A stretch of DNA of 64,000 nt from Carallia brachiata (taxonomy: Eukaryota > Streptophyta > Magnoliopsida > Malpighiales > Rhizophoraceae), in NCBI GenBank assembly GCA_021464245.1, contig JADCRB010000036.1, positions 2,671,947 to 2,735,946 on the forward strand, written 5' to 3'. Positions 1 to 13,049 of this stretch are shown in pieces; within the stretch, counting starts at the first letter, position 1, and each line of letters opens with the position of its first letter. A model generated the notes under the pieces. The model was not told the origin of the DNA and ran no database searches. It saw only the letters and a program-made list of their open reading frames with translations. The translations under genes were made by a program, and so were the position numbers.

Positions 1-2400
1 TCTTTAAGCCTCACACAGAACTTAATACAACAGAGTCAAGCATCCAAGCAGATGGAGCAGTGATGTGTCTCTGAGTGTGTGCATGTTTTTGTGCAACAAA
101 ATACTCTTTTCTAAAACTAATGACATCCAATTATTGAAACAGATGTGCCTTTTTAACATTAAAAAATCAAAATGCCTCTTATATACTTATATCCATATTA
201 GTTTATGTTTATTATGTATGTTTTGGGTCTCTTCCATTTCAAAAAATGTATTTTTTTTTTTTTGGATTTACTAGCAAAAGTAAGGTTCCAAATCTGGATG
301 ACAGACATAATTGTGGGTGTTGAAACAGGTATATAGTCAATTTTAGATGCTAAGTAAATGAATGTAAAGGACAGCACCTTTCCTTTGGTCCCAGCAACAT
401 GGATAATCTTGAGCCCAACTATTTGCTCTTCCAAGCCTAGAATCTGTACAAAAACATGAGTCTTTCCTTCAATCCTTAGGCAACTTCAATTGGAGAAAAG
501 AATAAAAAAAGGAAAGATACTCCAAGTTCCAATCTGGAAACATGATCTATTGAACTCAATTAGATCACTGTCTCTGTATTCACGAAATAAGTTCACAAGT
601 GATAAAGAAAACCAAGAATTTGCTCTTTATAGATACAAGTCACTAAATAAAGAAATTTCAGGATATGAACTACCATAGCAGTAGAGAAAAGAAGCCATTA
701 TGATTAAGATTTTCAAATTAAGATGCATGGTTGGTTCCCGCATTCATACACATTAAACATTTACATTTTATTGGAAAATTTTAACAAGTTATACCTTCAG
801 ATACATCTGCATCCTGTCCAATTTTCCATATTTTCCGCCAACAGACGAATGGTCTCCACGTTTCTTACTTGTAATAAGAGAAGTAAGTGCTTCCATGGCT
901 GTCTCATATGATGTAGAAAGAGGCAAGTCTTGCAAGCAATCGTCAACAACTACATTACTTTCTGTTTTCTCAACGACTTGAGAAGACATCTTTTGATACC
1001 TAAAACCTGAAGGAGTTCAACCAGCAAAGGATTTTCAAAACTCAAATAAGACTCTCACACCTTGAATGAAGATCTTATCTATATTATCTTTTCTACCAAA
1101 GTATATTTAAAAAGGGACAAATAAGTAGCATGATTGCTACAATTGTTCTACCTTTTGCTTGCAAAACAAAATTCCTATGTCTAGCTAGATGATGTGCAGC
1201 AGTATTAGCTGGCTGACAAGAAAATCTCCATGGGGTTTTAATGGAAGATCGGTTTCCTCTCTTATGGAAGCGTGAAACTTCAAATATCCCACACTTCAGA
1301 GAAGTACTCAAGTGAATTATCATAGGAGGCATTTACCCTGCAAACAGAACAGCAGTCAATTGGAAAAGAACCGGGTTAAACTGGTGACAATGTAATTTGT
1401 GCAAATGGCAGTTGAGGAAACAGGGAGGAGTCAAATAAAGAAATGCTTCTACAACAAACCAATTCTTCCATAATTTTGGTTGTACTGATGACCAGTGAAA
1501 TGCAATTATTACCCAAAATTCACAACTCCAATGTATGTCATTACCTAGTTCACTTACTCAATAACTACAAAAAAACACATATAATAAAATGCAATACTCT
1601 CCATTGCACTCTGTCACTTACATTCCAATCCATTTTCTTTATTTCTTTGAAGGAATCTACAATTAAGTAGTAGAACACATCCAGTCAAACAATACGGACC
1701 CTCCCATCTGTGATGACCAAATTACACATTCCATACCCACTTGCTTACCGGTCTAGACTAAATCGACCACCAAAGTTTCTAATATGAAGAAGACACTAAA
1801 AATACGGACATGAACCAAAGATTCCCTTAAGCTAATCCAATGGAAGGAACCAAATAAAAAAAAAATGCATAGAACCGGACCACGCAGAAAAAACTAAGCG
1901 AAAATCCAGCACCCAAAACGGGGAAGAAGTAATTTTTTCAAAAAAAAAAAAAAAAAAAAAAAAATCGGTGACAAAAACAACAAGCATAAATTCTTAAATA
2001 TCCAACATACCCAGAGCAAATTCAACTAAACAATAAGCATGACCCAAGAACTCATAGAATAGACGCACAAATACGGCGTATATACCGCGCTTCTGCTTGT
2101 CCTGTCTTTCTCTTCTTTTTTTTTCTCTTTTTTGTTAAGCTAATCAAAGAAACAAATCTTTTCAGACAAGCAGACATGAATATGAGGTAGAACAAAACAA
2201 TACTTGCAAGGAACCAATACACACAAAAAAACAAAAACAAAAAAACCAGACCAGAACTAACGGGACAAAACATCATGTTTCTGCGTAAAAAGGAAGAAAG
2301 AAAGGGTTCGAGAGAGAGAGAGACTGACCGAAGAAGCAGATGAAAGAGGAATATCCATTGCTTAATGCTCTGTTAAGGCTGCCCGAGAGACCGTGAGGGG
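1..2400 (-). CDS. FPGS: Folylpolyglutamate synthase, 5' part (runs off the left edge)
   Basis: Adds glutamates to tetrahydrofolate, which retains the cofactor in the cell and raises its affinity for one-carbon enzymes. Coding exons that I can place on the minus strand are 1152-1337 (ATG at 1330-1332), 795-1006 and 378-443, with GT-AG borders and matching phases. The third exon encodes the Mur-ligase-type P-loop (HVAGTKGK), the ATP-binding signature of the family; the next exon lies beyond the window. The first exon is basic and rich in Ser and Arg with few acidic residues, as in an organelle transit peptide, so a mitochondrial or plastid form is likely. An acceptor at 1338-1340 sits just before the ATG, and an untranslated first exon ending at 2329 (donor gtcagt) is plausible, giving a leader intron of about 1 kb. 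Family call is firm; isoform and targeting are inferred. Confidence 0.85.
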
Positions 2401-5400
2401 GTTCTGAGGTTTTGGGCTTTTCTCAGACCGTCTCCAAACTTTGTGGCCGTGACTCCGCGGCTTAACTTGTCGGCTCAAAAGTCGAAATAATTAATGGCCA
2501 AAAAAAAACAAAAAGAAAAGCATAGATACAGTGCGTCGCAGGTGGTTATTATTTATTTATTAAAAAAATTGGTTGGTAGTTTTTTTCTTTTTTGTTACGA
2601 CGGAAATAAAAAAAAAAATTAAAAATAAAGAAACACAAAATTATAAGAGTTTTTTTTTTATATAAAAAAATGTTACCGCTCAAGGAGAGAAGAGAAATTT
2701 AGAAGAAGTAAAGTCAAACTCTCGTCTTTTTTTTAATCTAATAATCTACTCTGAAGACATAAATAAATTCTAAAAGATCTTAATAAAATATTTTATATAA
2801 ATTAAGAGAATGGAGCTGGGACCATGGGCCGAACCGTCAGATGGTTCATTTTTTAAAGTACTTCTCTGAAAACAATTAAAAGTAGTTTTCAGTGGCTCTG
2901 TTGGGGAGAATATTCGTAGGACAAACAGTCATGTCGGCCGCCACGCCCAACTGAGACCAAGTAACATGATGCTTTGCTTCCTTTGTGTTCTTCCTCTGTG
3001 TTAAGAAGAACAAAAAACATGATGCTTCCTTTGCTTGCCCTATGAGCAAACGCCCTCTGTTTTTTTCCCCTTTCTTTGACCTTATAAATCCAGTTTATAT
3101 ATAACATCGATACCAATTCAGTCTCCCTCTATGCCATGAGTAATTAGAAAGGCTCTGACTAGACCACATGTGTGTGGTGTTTCTAGTAATAGGTTACAGT
3201 TAGAAATCTTGGATTCATCATCAAGATTATTAGTGACTTAAATTTATGAATTATTATCTATTATGAGAAATATTCTAATTAATTAAACACTTTATACCTC
3301 ATTTGAATAAAGTCATAGTATTATCTAATCGAACTATGAAGTAATCTTTTTGTTTTATTTTTTATGAAAAAAAAAGGGTCTGGCTGCAATAAACTCTTGA
3401 TTGGGCCTCCTCCATTAACCCCTTGTTTGGCAAAAAAAAAAAAAAGGGGGAAACAAATATGGGAGAAATGAAGATAAGATAAATGAATGTTTGAGGAACA
3501 AATTCTTTCTTATGTTTAGGAGTATAGAACGTAGAAAAAAAATTAGAAATATTTTATTTGAAAATGAGTAAAAAGTAAGAAAACAGAATATATATATATA
3601 TATATATGTGTTATAACTTAAATTTATTCTTAAAATAAATATAAAATTGTACATTTGATATAAAAAAAAAAAAAAAGGGACTGGCCATCCACCCAATTCT
3701 CCCATACTTGGGAGATTGATTTTGGGTGGACCCATGTGGCCTCACTATTATTTGGTTCCTTCCTCTCCCTTCACAGACAACACACACTCCCCTCTTTTTT
3801 TTCTAATTCATTTTATCTGCATGAATTCCACTCCAAATAATTTTTTTCCAAACAAAGGTAAGCTGACAAGCTGTGGACGCCACTTTTTTTTCCGGAGATC
3901 TATAGAAACGGCTCATAGGCCTTGCCGTATACATAAAGGCTTTCCTAAATCAATTCCAATTAAAGGTCAATTGGAACCATCAATCAATGTCACTTATATC
4001 TCATTAAATTGTTCAAATTTACCCAATTTAATGACTTTAAAAAAGTCTGACAAAAAACAAAATGACTTTAAAAGGTAAGAATGTGACCCGGAATCTGAGA
4101 TTTGGATTGTACTATACGTCTTAATTTTTTAAGTCAACTACTTCTGTTGGTGGGACATTGTCATTGAACAATAATTTGTTGCACTTGATTTGATGAGTTG
4201 GTTCATTGTATTAGTACTTCTTTTTTTACTATTTGAAATAATAATTTATGATAAATTATATATATTTTTATATATTTTATTTAAATTTAAATATTAATTT
4301 ATATAATAAAAATAATATTTTTCATTTAATTATCAATTGATTTGTGCGTGCATGTTATAAGTTTTGGAGTTATTAGCATTGTTATATTCAGATAATAAGT
4401 TTCTCTCCCGTATAAAAGAGATTGAATAAAAATAAAAAAAGATGACATACAATAGCCTATCTAAAGATAATACATATTTTTTTATTAAAAAAAAAATACT
4501 TCCTTTCTCAAACGGGGAAATAGAGTAACCGTATAGAAGGAAATAAATATTTTTTATAAATATTGCCGATAACTATGTTGATCTTCATAAGTTTTTACAA
4601 GGCTATATATATATATATATATTCATTTATTTATTTATATATTTATATTATAATGCACAACATAACTAAACTTAATATACAAGTAACAGGAAAGGGTTTA
4701 CCTACAAAAAAACTTGAAGTTCATCCACCTGGCATTGGATAATTCATAAATCATAATACAAACGTAATGATATAAACATAAGTAGCTGGATAGGATGAAA
4801 GGACGAGATAGACGGATTAGAAGTGAGTCTCACTACTTTTTGCTTTTCTTTTTTTGCTAAGTATAAATTATCTAAAATCTACAACAAGCCAGTATAAATC
4901 ATCACTACATAATCATCAACCACCCACCTCTTCTTGCAGATTATATGATTTTTACCACTTTTTTTTTTTTGACATAATGATTTTTACTACTTTATTACAT
5001 ATTATATATTTTTTTTTATAAAAAACATGTTTTTTCACGGATAGGACCCATCATATCTATCTATAGCCCATCCACGTATTCAAACTCGTTGCATAATTAC
5101 TTGTTCATTGGAGCCTTAATATCATCGTCACTAGAGACAATTTCTACAAATGCAGAAATCCCCGTAACAATAACCCCATTATGTACCCAAAAAACCAAAA
5201 AAAGTTGGTAACAATAACCCTACTGCCTTCCAGGAGAGAGACACAGAGAATTGATTAACAGTAAGAATAAACAGGATTCGGAATACCATGAATTGGGTTA
5301 ACCATGTTGAAGCTTCACCCAAAGGCCCAGTGGCCCTGTGATAATGGTGGCCCCTGACCCCCCGCCACGCCCCCCAAGATGGCCCTGCGAGTTCAAATCA

Positions 5401-5788
5401 TCCTGAATCTCGACGGCAATGAGAAAAGAGTCCGCAATGCTCAAGATAAAAAAACATGTGAGACACCGCTTATACTTTTTTATTATAATTTATCTAAAAA
5501 AATTCAGATTCTAATAGCTGGACATGCTTTCTGACCTTAATTTGTGTTTTGAACTTGCGTTTCATAAACCGATTCTCGTTAAAATGAAAACACCACCCCC
5601 CCCCAACCACCCCCTCTAAAAAAAGGAAATTAATTATTTAATTAATGTCATTACAGCTAAGTTACGCTTGAAAAGATTAAACCATGCACACTTCAAAATA
5701 AGCTCAATAAACTAATACACAGCAAAGAACTCCTCAATACAGTAAAAACAAACTGTGTTAGCTTAAGCTGGTATAAAATCTGGAACAC
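2401..5788. other. Intergenic spacer, no gene seen
   Basis: About 3.4 kb of AT-rich DNA with long A/T homopolymers, a TA microsatellite near 3590-3608 and another near 4604-4622. The open frames inside are short, low-complexity and resemble no family I know. The bidirectional gap presumably holds the FPGS promoter on its left side. Confidence 0.6.
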
Positions 5789-6652
5789 TTAATTCGCTGA
5801 GTTGGAGTTGGAGTTGGAGTTGCATGGTAAAAGAAACTCCTGCAAGTATCTAAGAGCATCATCAACGCTCACATACCTCCAATTCCATGTATTTAACATC
5901 CCAACGCTAACCTTATCAACCTTAACACCACCACCACCTCCTCCACGATCATTATTATTACAAAACCCCAACTTCACTTCTGCTGAAATACCACTCGAGG
6001 CGTTGAAGTTGCTCAGGCAACACCCGGGCCACGGCGGCAGCTCCTCCAAGAACCACCCTTGAGCGGCAGCCGGCCCCACTTTCCCTTCGCAATCCATCAG
6101 GGTGAAAACGGCCCTCCAACCTCTCAACGCCACGTTCCACGTAATTTTAACCCGTTCCTGCGTCTCCGGCCGCAAGTAGCACCCGCAGTTATTCACATCA
6201 ATATGGAACCTGAACACCCCATTTTCGTCCCGACTCTCGATTTCGTTGACGGGTTTTGCCAGATGCAAACCGTTAAAACCGTTGCCGTCGTCGTCGTCGT
6301 AGTTGTTGTTCTTCTTCTTCTTGGTGCTGCTTACTACATAAATGTGGATGTCAAGTATGAGATCGTCAAGGGAAAGGCGCGGCAGGGAGGTCGTTTTCAA
6401 GCGGCGGCCGGCGGCGACGTGGGCAATGGCGTAAAGGCGGTGGTAGGAGAGGGAAGGGTCACTCAACTTGATGAGGTTGGAAATTGAAGGGTAATGGGCA
6501 GTGCAAATGGGTTGCCAAATGTGGTCGGAGGCCATGGAAACGTACCACCGCTTGCAAACACAAGAGGCAATGGCAAGGTCTTTGGGTTCAAGGTGTTGGG
6601 CAACTAGAATAAAAACCTCCCAATTCGGTGATTGTTGGCCTTGGCCTTGCAT
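5789..6652 (-). CDS. F-box protein, single exon (287 aa)
   Basis: Probable substrate-recognition subunit of an SCF ubiquitin ligase. The N-terminal F-box begins about ten residues in and carries the typical pattern LxxxDLAIASCVCKRW followed by a WQPIC segment; this is the Skp1/ASK contact. The C-terminal region (WNVALRGWRAVF, then PPWPGCC and MLNTWNWRYVSVDDALRYLQ) matches a small plant F-box family with a conserved Trp-rich tail, but I cannot name the orthologue. The frame stays open upstream to 6925. I chose the Met at 6650-6652 because the F-box follows at once and a TATA-like TTATAA lies at 6826-6831. A low-complexity Lys-Asn-Asp stretch (about 6286-6325 in DNA) and a C-terminal Asn-Ser repeat coded by a GGAGTT-type hexamer (about 5801-5820) are probably length-variable. 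Confidence 0.8.
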   Translation of the reverse strand: MQGQGQQSPNWEVFILVAQHLEPKDLAIASCVCKRWYVSMASDHIWQPICTAHYPSISNLIKLSDPSLSYHRLYAIAHVAAGRRLKTTSLPRLSLDDLILDIHIYVVSSTKKKKNNNYDDDDGNGFNGLHLAKPVNEIESRDENGVFRFHIDVNNCGCYLRPETQERVKITWNVALRGWRAVFTLMDCEGKVGPAAAQGWFLEELPPWPGCCLSNFNASSGISAEVKLGFCNNNDRGGGGGGVKVDKVSVGMLNTWNWRYVSVDDALRYLQEFLLPCNSNSNSNSAN

Positions 6653-6819
6653 TTTCCTAATTTTTCGGCCGCGGCCTTCCAATTTCGTTGCTTTGATGCT
6701 TCGGTTGATCAGACTCAACATGGGTTTTTGCAGTTCGATTAGTGGGGGTGTGCTTGTGATTTTTGTATACTTATGGTAGACGGAAAGACAGCACCGTGCG
6801 TTGTGGCGGAGGGTCGAAC

Positions 6820-6899
6820 CACGTGTTATAAACGGGCTTCTGGCGTGGAATTGAGAAGGCCACGTTGCACGGCCTAGCTGCCTTTGTGGATAACACGTG
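6820..6899 (-). promoter_or_regulatory. Core promoter of the F-box gene: TATA-like box and two G-boxes
   Basis: Two CACGTG palindromes lie at 6820-6825 and 6894-6899. A TTATAA element at 6826-6831 touches the first. They sit about 170-245 bp upstream of the chosen start codon, so they support a leader of about 150 nt and make the longer 378-codon reading unlikely. G-boxes are bound by bHLH and bZIP factors; that this gene responds to light or ABA is inference only. Confidence 0.45.
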
Positions 6900-6934
6900 C
6901 ACAAATGCGTATTTCCCCATGCCACAAACAGCTA

Positions 6935-9226
6935 GGCACACCTCCACAGCCGATGCACCCTGACCCTGATATCCGCATGGGATGAGAATTAGAAGATTTT
7001 AGTAATTGCTCACTAGAATTAGAAGATTTTGTGCCAAGATTTTCTTTTGATGTGAATTTAAAAAATAATTAATTATAAATTTTTTATAATCATAACGATA
7101 AAAAATTAATAAAAAATAAAAAATATTTTATTATTTTGTTTTATTTATTTTTCAAAATAATTACAAAAAATTAATAATTAATTAATTTTTTAATATATGT
7201 CGGAACAACTTAGTAAACATAATTTCTCACGTTTTAAAAATTTTTCTGGTTTTTTTGTTCGAGATTTCTAATTGGAAATTAAAAAAAAAAGAAATTGAAG
7301 ATACCATAACTACGTTATTCATTTTTTACGAAATTAAGTGAATCTGTAGTTTATTTATCGGTATCAAACAATTTTTTTTTTAAAATTCAATTACTTATGT
7401 CACTGTTGTATTGTATGGACTTTCAATAATTATATTTGGGTTTAGGCTTCAGAGAAACAAAATTGGAAGTACAAATATATTGGCTATAGCCTACGGGGAA
7501 TAGATAAATACTCGGAATCCGAAAAGAAAATTTCTGAGAAGCCCCAAATAATCCGTACCCGAAAAAAAAAAAAAATTTAAATTGAATTCTTGTTTAACGA
7601 AGGCAAGTCTATCGCTTTGCTAAAATTTTCTTCGCAAACAAACACGACCGCCACCCACCACTCGCACACGAAGCATCGCTTTGTGTGTGCATGTAACTGG
7701 TCATTTGCTTGGATCCCAGATTGTCCTAGTATGACATAACATAGTTCAAAAGTTACAATCTTTTTCTTAATTTGGAAATGATTATGTCAGCCAAAAGTTC
7801 GACGCTTTGCTGCTCAACATCTTGTTTGAAATTGGCTTAATGTTGGTGACATTTGCTTCAAGTAGACAGCATGGTTCTCTGTGTCTTCGCATCATCACTT
7901 GACCTTAGAAGAAAATTGGCAACATAAGCTTCAAGGGAAAATGGTTTTTTCCGTTCACATATTGGCTGTGATTATGGGCTGTAAATAGCTGCTTGCAAAA
8001 GGAAAGGGGCTCACATTTTGGACTCCCATATTACCAAAAGGCATCCAGTTTTGTAAAATGGATCCTTTTTTTTTTTGTTTTTCCTTTTTTTTTGTTTTTT
8101 TTTTTTTGTAAAATGGATCTTTTACCAAAGAAAGATCATATGAAAAACTTTCAATGTCAGTTCTTTAATGTGGTACATGAAACGCCAAAGTGGGGTACAA
8201 AATCCTGAGGTTCCAGTCTTATGTTACTGGATTCTGCGTGTTTGTCTCTTAATTATAGGCAATCAACAGATGCGAGTTGATGGTAATTACCATGGATCAC
8301 ACAATTTGAAACCCCATTTCAATTCATTTTGGGGAATCAAGTAATTTGGTGCCAATTCTTGTTCTTTGTTAGGTAGCCAAGCCATGAAGCTGGATACATA
8401 ATTTGCAGAACATAAACAGAAGACTGGCCTAATGAAAGGAAATAGGTATATATTCCATCATTTGTCCTGGAAGGCCTATGATTAAGCAAGGACTAAATTA
8501 CAATAAGGGTCATGGTTTGACATCCCAATTTTCAGGGTGATTCCGAGGAATAAACACAATAGGAGCTCAAATTTCAGCTGGATTCTGGTAACGAAATGAC
8601 CCAGAATTTCAATAGCCTTGGCGTGGTTACAATTTTCAGAACTGGCACCTGGTTTGTACAGAGATAGGGGATGGGTGGATGCTCAACACTTAACCTGTAA
8701 TGCTGCCATTTCACGTCGCCAAAGCATACGCTTATACAATAAGAAGTTTCTATTTCTTCGCATCAAATTTCATTAGTCTGTTTCTTTCAACGAAGCTCGT
8801 CCTACGGTATTATTACCTACCATAATATAAAACGCGCGAATCCAGTTGGCCATCAATGAAAGCAGATAGATTAAGCTGATCTTGTTCCCCTTAATGTTCG
8901 TCAGAAAAATATAACTTTCAAACAGATTTAGCAGCATGCGGGTTTCATAGAGAAAATCAATCAAAATGCAGAAGAAATACACGTCTTTTGTCATGTAAAT
9001 TTTACAGTTCGATTTGGTTAACTGAAGATGGCATTAAACAAGCAAGGAGAGATCAACAGCTGCAACCTTGCTCTATACAGAAATTAAGAAAAAAAATAAG
9101 GAAACTACTTTAGTCCTTTTGGGTGAAGGATAAACTGGAACTTGAAGTCATTCTGCAAGGCATCTTAAAGGGCTGCAATTAATATTTGTTGGCTAATATT
9201 GGACCTGTTTGTTTCCTCAGCAGAAC
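6935..9226. other. Intergenic spacer, no gene seen
   Basis: AT-rich to about 7590, then more mixed composition. A short direct repeat around the word AGAATTAGAAGATTTT occurs at about 6985 and 7016. T-rich runs occur at 8066-8108. The longest frames (71-73 codons) are homopolymer-driven and not gene-like. The right end is presumably the 3' UTR and flank of the ERD15-like gene. Confidence 0.5.
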
Positions 9227-9827
9227 TTATTGATCTTTATCCTTCCTTGGTGCCTCAGCTTCAATTCCAAATCCTATGATACAGAATCAGAAAACGAAAA
9301 TCATTCATAAAAAACTGGCACAATGTTCCAGTTGGGTATCCAAATTCACTGGATTTCCTGGTTTCTCCAGGCAGTATATCCAAAACCCTTTAATGTTTTG
9401 CAACATATTCAAGATTGAACAAGAAGGTGAGAGCCATACCATCTATGTGCAGCTGCAGCCCATTGGTTGGTACAGCAGAAGAAGATCTGTTTTCTACTTC
9501 AGTTTCATAAGACTCCACAAACTCCTCAAATTGAGCATCCAGACTAGAGAAATATACATCAATATCAAGATCAAGTGCATCTGGCAGCAAAACACCCACG
9601 TCCTCCCCATCAAAGCCGTCATCTTCCTCAGCTGTGTTGCCATAGAAGCCATCTTCCTCCTCTTCATCTTCCTGGTGCTGACTGATCCAATAATTCTGGT
9701 ACCACGTTGAGGTTGTAATCAGTTGCCACCACTCCGGGGAAAAATCCTCCACGCGACGATAAGCAGCAGGAATAAAGAGAGGTGCATTGGGATTTAACGT
9801 TGACTTTCCTCCTGAAACTAGTGCCAT
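9227..9827 (-). CDS. ERD15-like: ERD15-like PAM2-motif protein (144 aa)
   Basis: Small acidic, drought/ABA-responsive protein of the EARLY RESPONSIVE TO DEHYDRATION 15 family, which binds the MLLE domain of poly(A)-binding protein. Two coding exons: 9440-9827 and 9227-9273 (388 + 47 nt, stop at 9227-9229), with GT-AG borders. Residues 9-23 form a clear PAM2 motif ([15 protein letters not shown]). The following [18 protein letters not shown] block is the family hallmark. The middle is very acidic. An acceptor directly before the ATG (cctatcag) and a donor near 10098 (AAG then gtatcc) point to a leader intron, with the transcript start near 10190. Odd point: the product ends soon after the splice and lacks the Gln-Pro-Arg tail that I recall for Arabidopsis ERD15. 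It may be a shorter paralogue, or another 3' exon may be used. Confidence 0.85.
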
Positions 9828-10211
9828 TCTGATAGGCCAAATTCAAAATCATGAAAAATGTTAATTGCTATGGCAAAAATGGGACGGGGAACAAAACCCC
9901 ATTAAACGAAACAGCTTGAAATCATAAACAAAGTTGTCGTCATCATCATCATCATCCAGTACTGTATAAATCAAACGCAGGGAAGCTGCAGATTTTCCTG
10001 GAAACTTTTTTCCAAGGAACCAAACAAATGAAATATTGTTGAGAAAAACAAGTGTACATACACGCAGAGCAATCTGTAATGGACAAAATTGGATACCTTG
10101 CCTTTTGATTGAGCAAAGGAAATCTTCCGTCTTCCTCCGTCGATTTCACTGCTTCTCAAAGTCAAGCGAGTGCGAGTTTAAGTTGGTTCGTAGGAGGAGA
10201 TCTCTTATTGG

Positions 10212-10221
10212 CCATTTATAG
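10212..10221 (-). promoter_or_regulatory. TATA box of the ERD15-like gene
   Basis: On the minus strand this reads CTATAAATGG, a near-consensus plant TATA box. It lies about 25-30 bp upstream of the inferred leader and about 390 bp from the ATG, which agrees with a leader intron of about 260 bp. Confidence 0.55.
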
Positions 10222-10224
10222 GGG

Positions 10225-13049
10225 TGGGCCGGCCACTCCGAACCTCGTTGGTTCGGAGTGGCAAGGCCACTAGCTTCGGTTTGATTTCATGTTAAATATA
10301 CAATTAAAATCAGTAATTATTGTTAAACAAAGTGAACTCTTTTCTAACATGTGTTTTTTTTTTTTTTTTATCTATAGAATAGATGATAATTTTAGAGAGA
10401 GAGAGAGCAGCTGAGAAAGAAAAGTGAGATTCTCACCGTAAGGTTTTAATTGAAAATATATATATTCAATTAATTAAACTAAAGTGACTCTTAAAGATGT
10501 GTTTATTTATTATATTTCCATAACAAAATATTTCAATAAAAACATAATAAGTGTACTTCAAGTCACTATATATTTATCTATTTATCATTTGCTTTTTTGT
10601 ACACTAACTTTTTTTTTTTAATAATTGAAACAATTAACCATAAAAAAAATTATAGAACAATTAAATTCAATTAATTTATTATTTACAATTAACCGGTCGG
10701 TCATTAGCTTACGGGTCAATGGTCGAACCTCAGGTTCACAGAAGACCTAGCGACTATTTGACTTTGAATTCCAGCGAGCCACAAACCGACGGCGGAAGTT
10801 TTGACTTCCAAGTTCCGACAGCTGTTTGGATAATTATAGAATATGCTCTCACACGTTTTTTTTATTTCTGTATTGTGTGTTGGGCAAAAAAAAAAAATTT
10901 TAAAACAGTATACATAATGTGCAATGTGGTCGGTGTGAGGAATATTTCTATCTTAGCACTTTACTGGCTGGTTTAATATAAATATTCTAATAAGAGCATT
11001 TTTTCATACGTTTGTTTGGTCATTTAAATTTTATTAGTAATTCAATTTTGTCCTAGCCAATTCTGTTTATGAAATACCCTATGCTGCCTACTTGTTTGTC
11101 TCCATTTTCTTTCCTTGATTTATTGCTTCCTCACTCCTTTGCATAACTGCATTGCAAAAATTATTGACCTTGCAAGTGCCTGCCAATCAAGTACCTTTCA
11201 TTTTTCAATACCATCTACTGTCTGCTAATGAAATGGATCCTAAAAGGCAAATGTTTCTTCTTAATAGTAGTGTTAACAATGACAACATATTAAAAATACC
11301 ATCTAATGGAAGAATTTGGTTGTAATTAGTCATAATTTTATATAAGTAACCTAAGTTTGAATTTTCATGTCTACACTCTCAAACAAAAATTAGTTGGATA
11401 TTCACTTTGAATTTCGCGCGATAAAGTCTCGTTTTGTCTCATTAGTACTCAAACGGTAAATTTTTTTATCAAAAAAATTGAATAAAGACATCAACGTATC
11501 AATACTAAAATTGACTTGCAAATATAGCAACCAATCGCCCCTACCATACACCGTTCCATAAAAACAACCATAACCCAATAAAAATCAACAAATCACAAAA
11601 CAATGTTTTATTTATCGGACATCGGATGGCGCAAACCAAATGGTGTTGTGTGCTGTCGGGCCAGATTTTTTTTGTTTTTTTTTTTCGAGAAGAGCTGTGG
11701 GGCGAGATTAGGTGCACCGAAATCTGACATGGTGCCGTGATACACATGACATGTCGGTTGGTACGATATTACGAGGGAGTAAGTGAGGAAGCTTCCAAAT
11801 GTTTTGGTCTTTACAATTTTATGTCCCCTTCACTTGCCAATGTGGTGAATATTTCTCTCTCCCTCTCTCCATTATTCCCTTTAACGGGATTGGAGGGAGG
11901 GATGCAGATGGAGGGAGTAATTGTTGAGTTTCCCAAACAGGATATTCTCCAGGATGCAAATGGGAGCATGTCCCATGTATCTATAGTATAGGAGAAATCA
12001 TTATTTTGCCTGCCGGGGTCAATATTCATTTCTTCTTGTCTCAGCAATAATGATATGATAAAATATGCATGGTTGGAGTGGTAAATTACAACGCCTCTGC
12101 TCACCTACATATTTGCGATGCACCTTTTTTTTTTCGGTTCAAAGCAAAGAAATAAAAATGGAGAAACGCCCCTTGTCATGACTCATGGCATTGCTTCGGT
12201 AACAAACAGGCAGAAAATACTCGGTGAAAATTATGAGGGAGGAAGCTGTGAGTGCTTCCAACTTATGAGGATTGGCTGGCCCATCATCCATTTGGGCAAC
12301 ACAGAAAACTGAAAAGCAGGGGGGCTTGGCTGCCCGAGTGGCAGTCGAGTGGCACCGAGGCTCATGGCTAGGATCATTCATTCATTCCTAAGTGCAGCCG
12401 CAGTGCAGTGGCGGGGATTTGCACCGGGCCACTTCTCAGCTGCCCCCCTTCTCTCTGTGGCTAGGATCACTCTTAATAAGACCCAAAAAGGGAAAACTTA
12501 AAATCATGAGAGAGCAGCTGATCACCGGCCCTTCTGGCTAGCTGGGAGGAGGAAGTTCGAGCTCTTGCCTCCCCCTCCCCATTCCCACGCTTCCACGCCC
12601 TCCTAAAATTATACCATGAACCTGAATAGTATAACAAAAGTAACATAGTTTCTTGAACTAACAGAAGAAAAGATAGTATCCACTGTCGGCCAAGTCTCCT
12701 CCGTTCAAACAATTACAAGATCATTAAATCCCATTCCCACCTGACAATTACCCCCAGAAAAGGAAGTAAAAGACATTACGTGGTTCGACAGGAAAACAAA
12801 ATCTACAAAACATCAAACAATCAAGAGCGTGTAACCCCGCAACTATTCGGGGTGTCCTACGCAGAACAGTATTACAAAATGACATTATAATAGAGATTAT
12901 ATTGCTGAGGCTTTTTGCTTGCAAATTGTGGTATGCCTGTTACTTCTGGTCATCTGCTTACTAGGATAACTAGTACCAACAGGAAGACTATGATTGATAC
13001 TTGAATAAAGCTGTCTTGTGCTTTCCTTCAGGTTTCTTCGCACAAATAA
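10225..13049. other. Intergenic spacer, no gene seen
   Basis: Contains AT-rich DNA, a short GA run at about 10395-10408 and long T runs. The part near 12775-12860 includes ACGTGGTTCG and CCTACG words often seen in plant LTR scraps, but nothing could be delimited. The right end is probably the 3' UTR of the O-fucosyltransferase-fold gene. The frames here (up to 97 codons) have no recognisable domains. Confidence 0.5.

Noticed and set aside
5802..6779. Three plus-strand frames (86, 142 and 92 codons) over the F-box gene
   Set aside because: They are antisense readings of the F-box coding strand, and their hydrophobic Val/Leu run only mirrors the Asp/Asn/Lys triplet repeats.
6653..6925. N-terminal extension of the F-box protein to 378 aa
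   Set aside because: It would run through the TATA-like box and the G-boxes, and the added residues resemble no targeting signal or domain.
9276..9710. 144-codon plus-strand frame
   Set aside because: Antisense to the ERD15-like exon, whose protein is clearly recognisable.
12310..12460. Possible tRNA-like GC-rich stretch
   Set aside because: No cloverleaf with proper A and B boxes could be drawn; it looks like ordinary unique sequence.
12775..12870. Words reminiscent of LTR retrotransposon ends (ACGTGGTTCG, CCTACG)
   Set aside because: No second LTR, no terminal repeats and no internal domain could be found.
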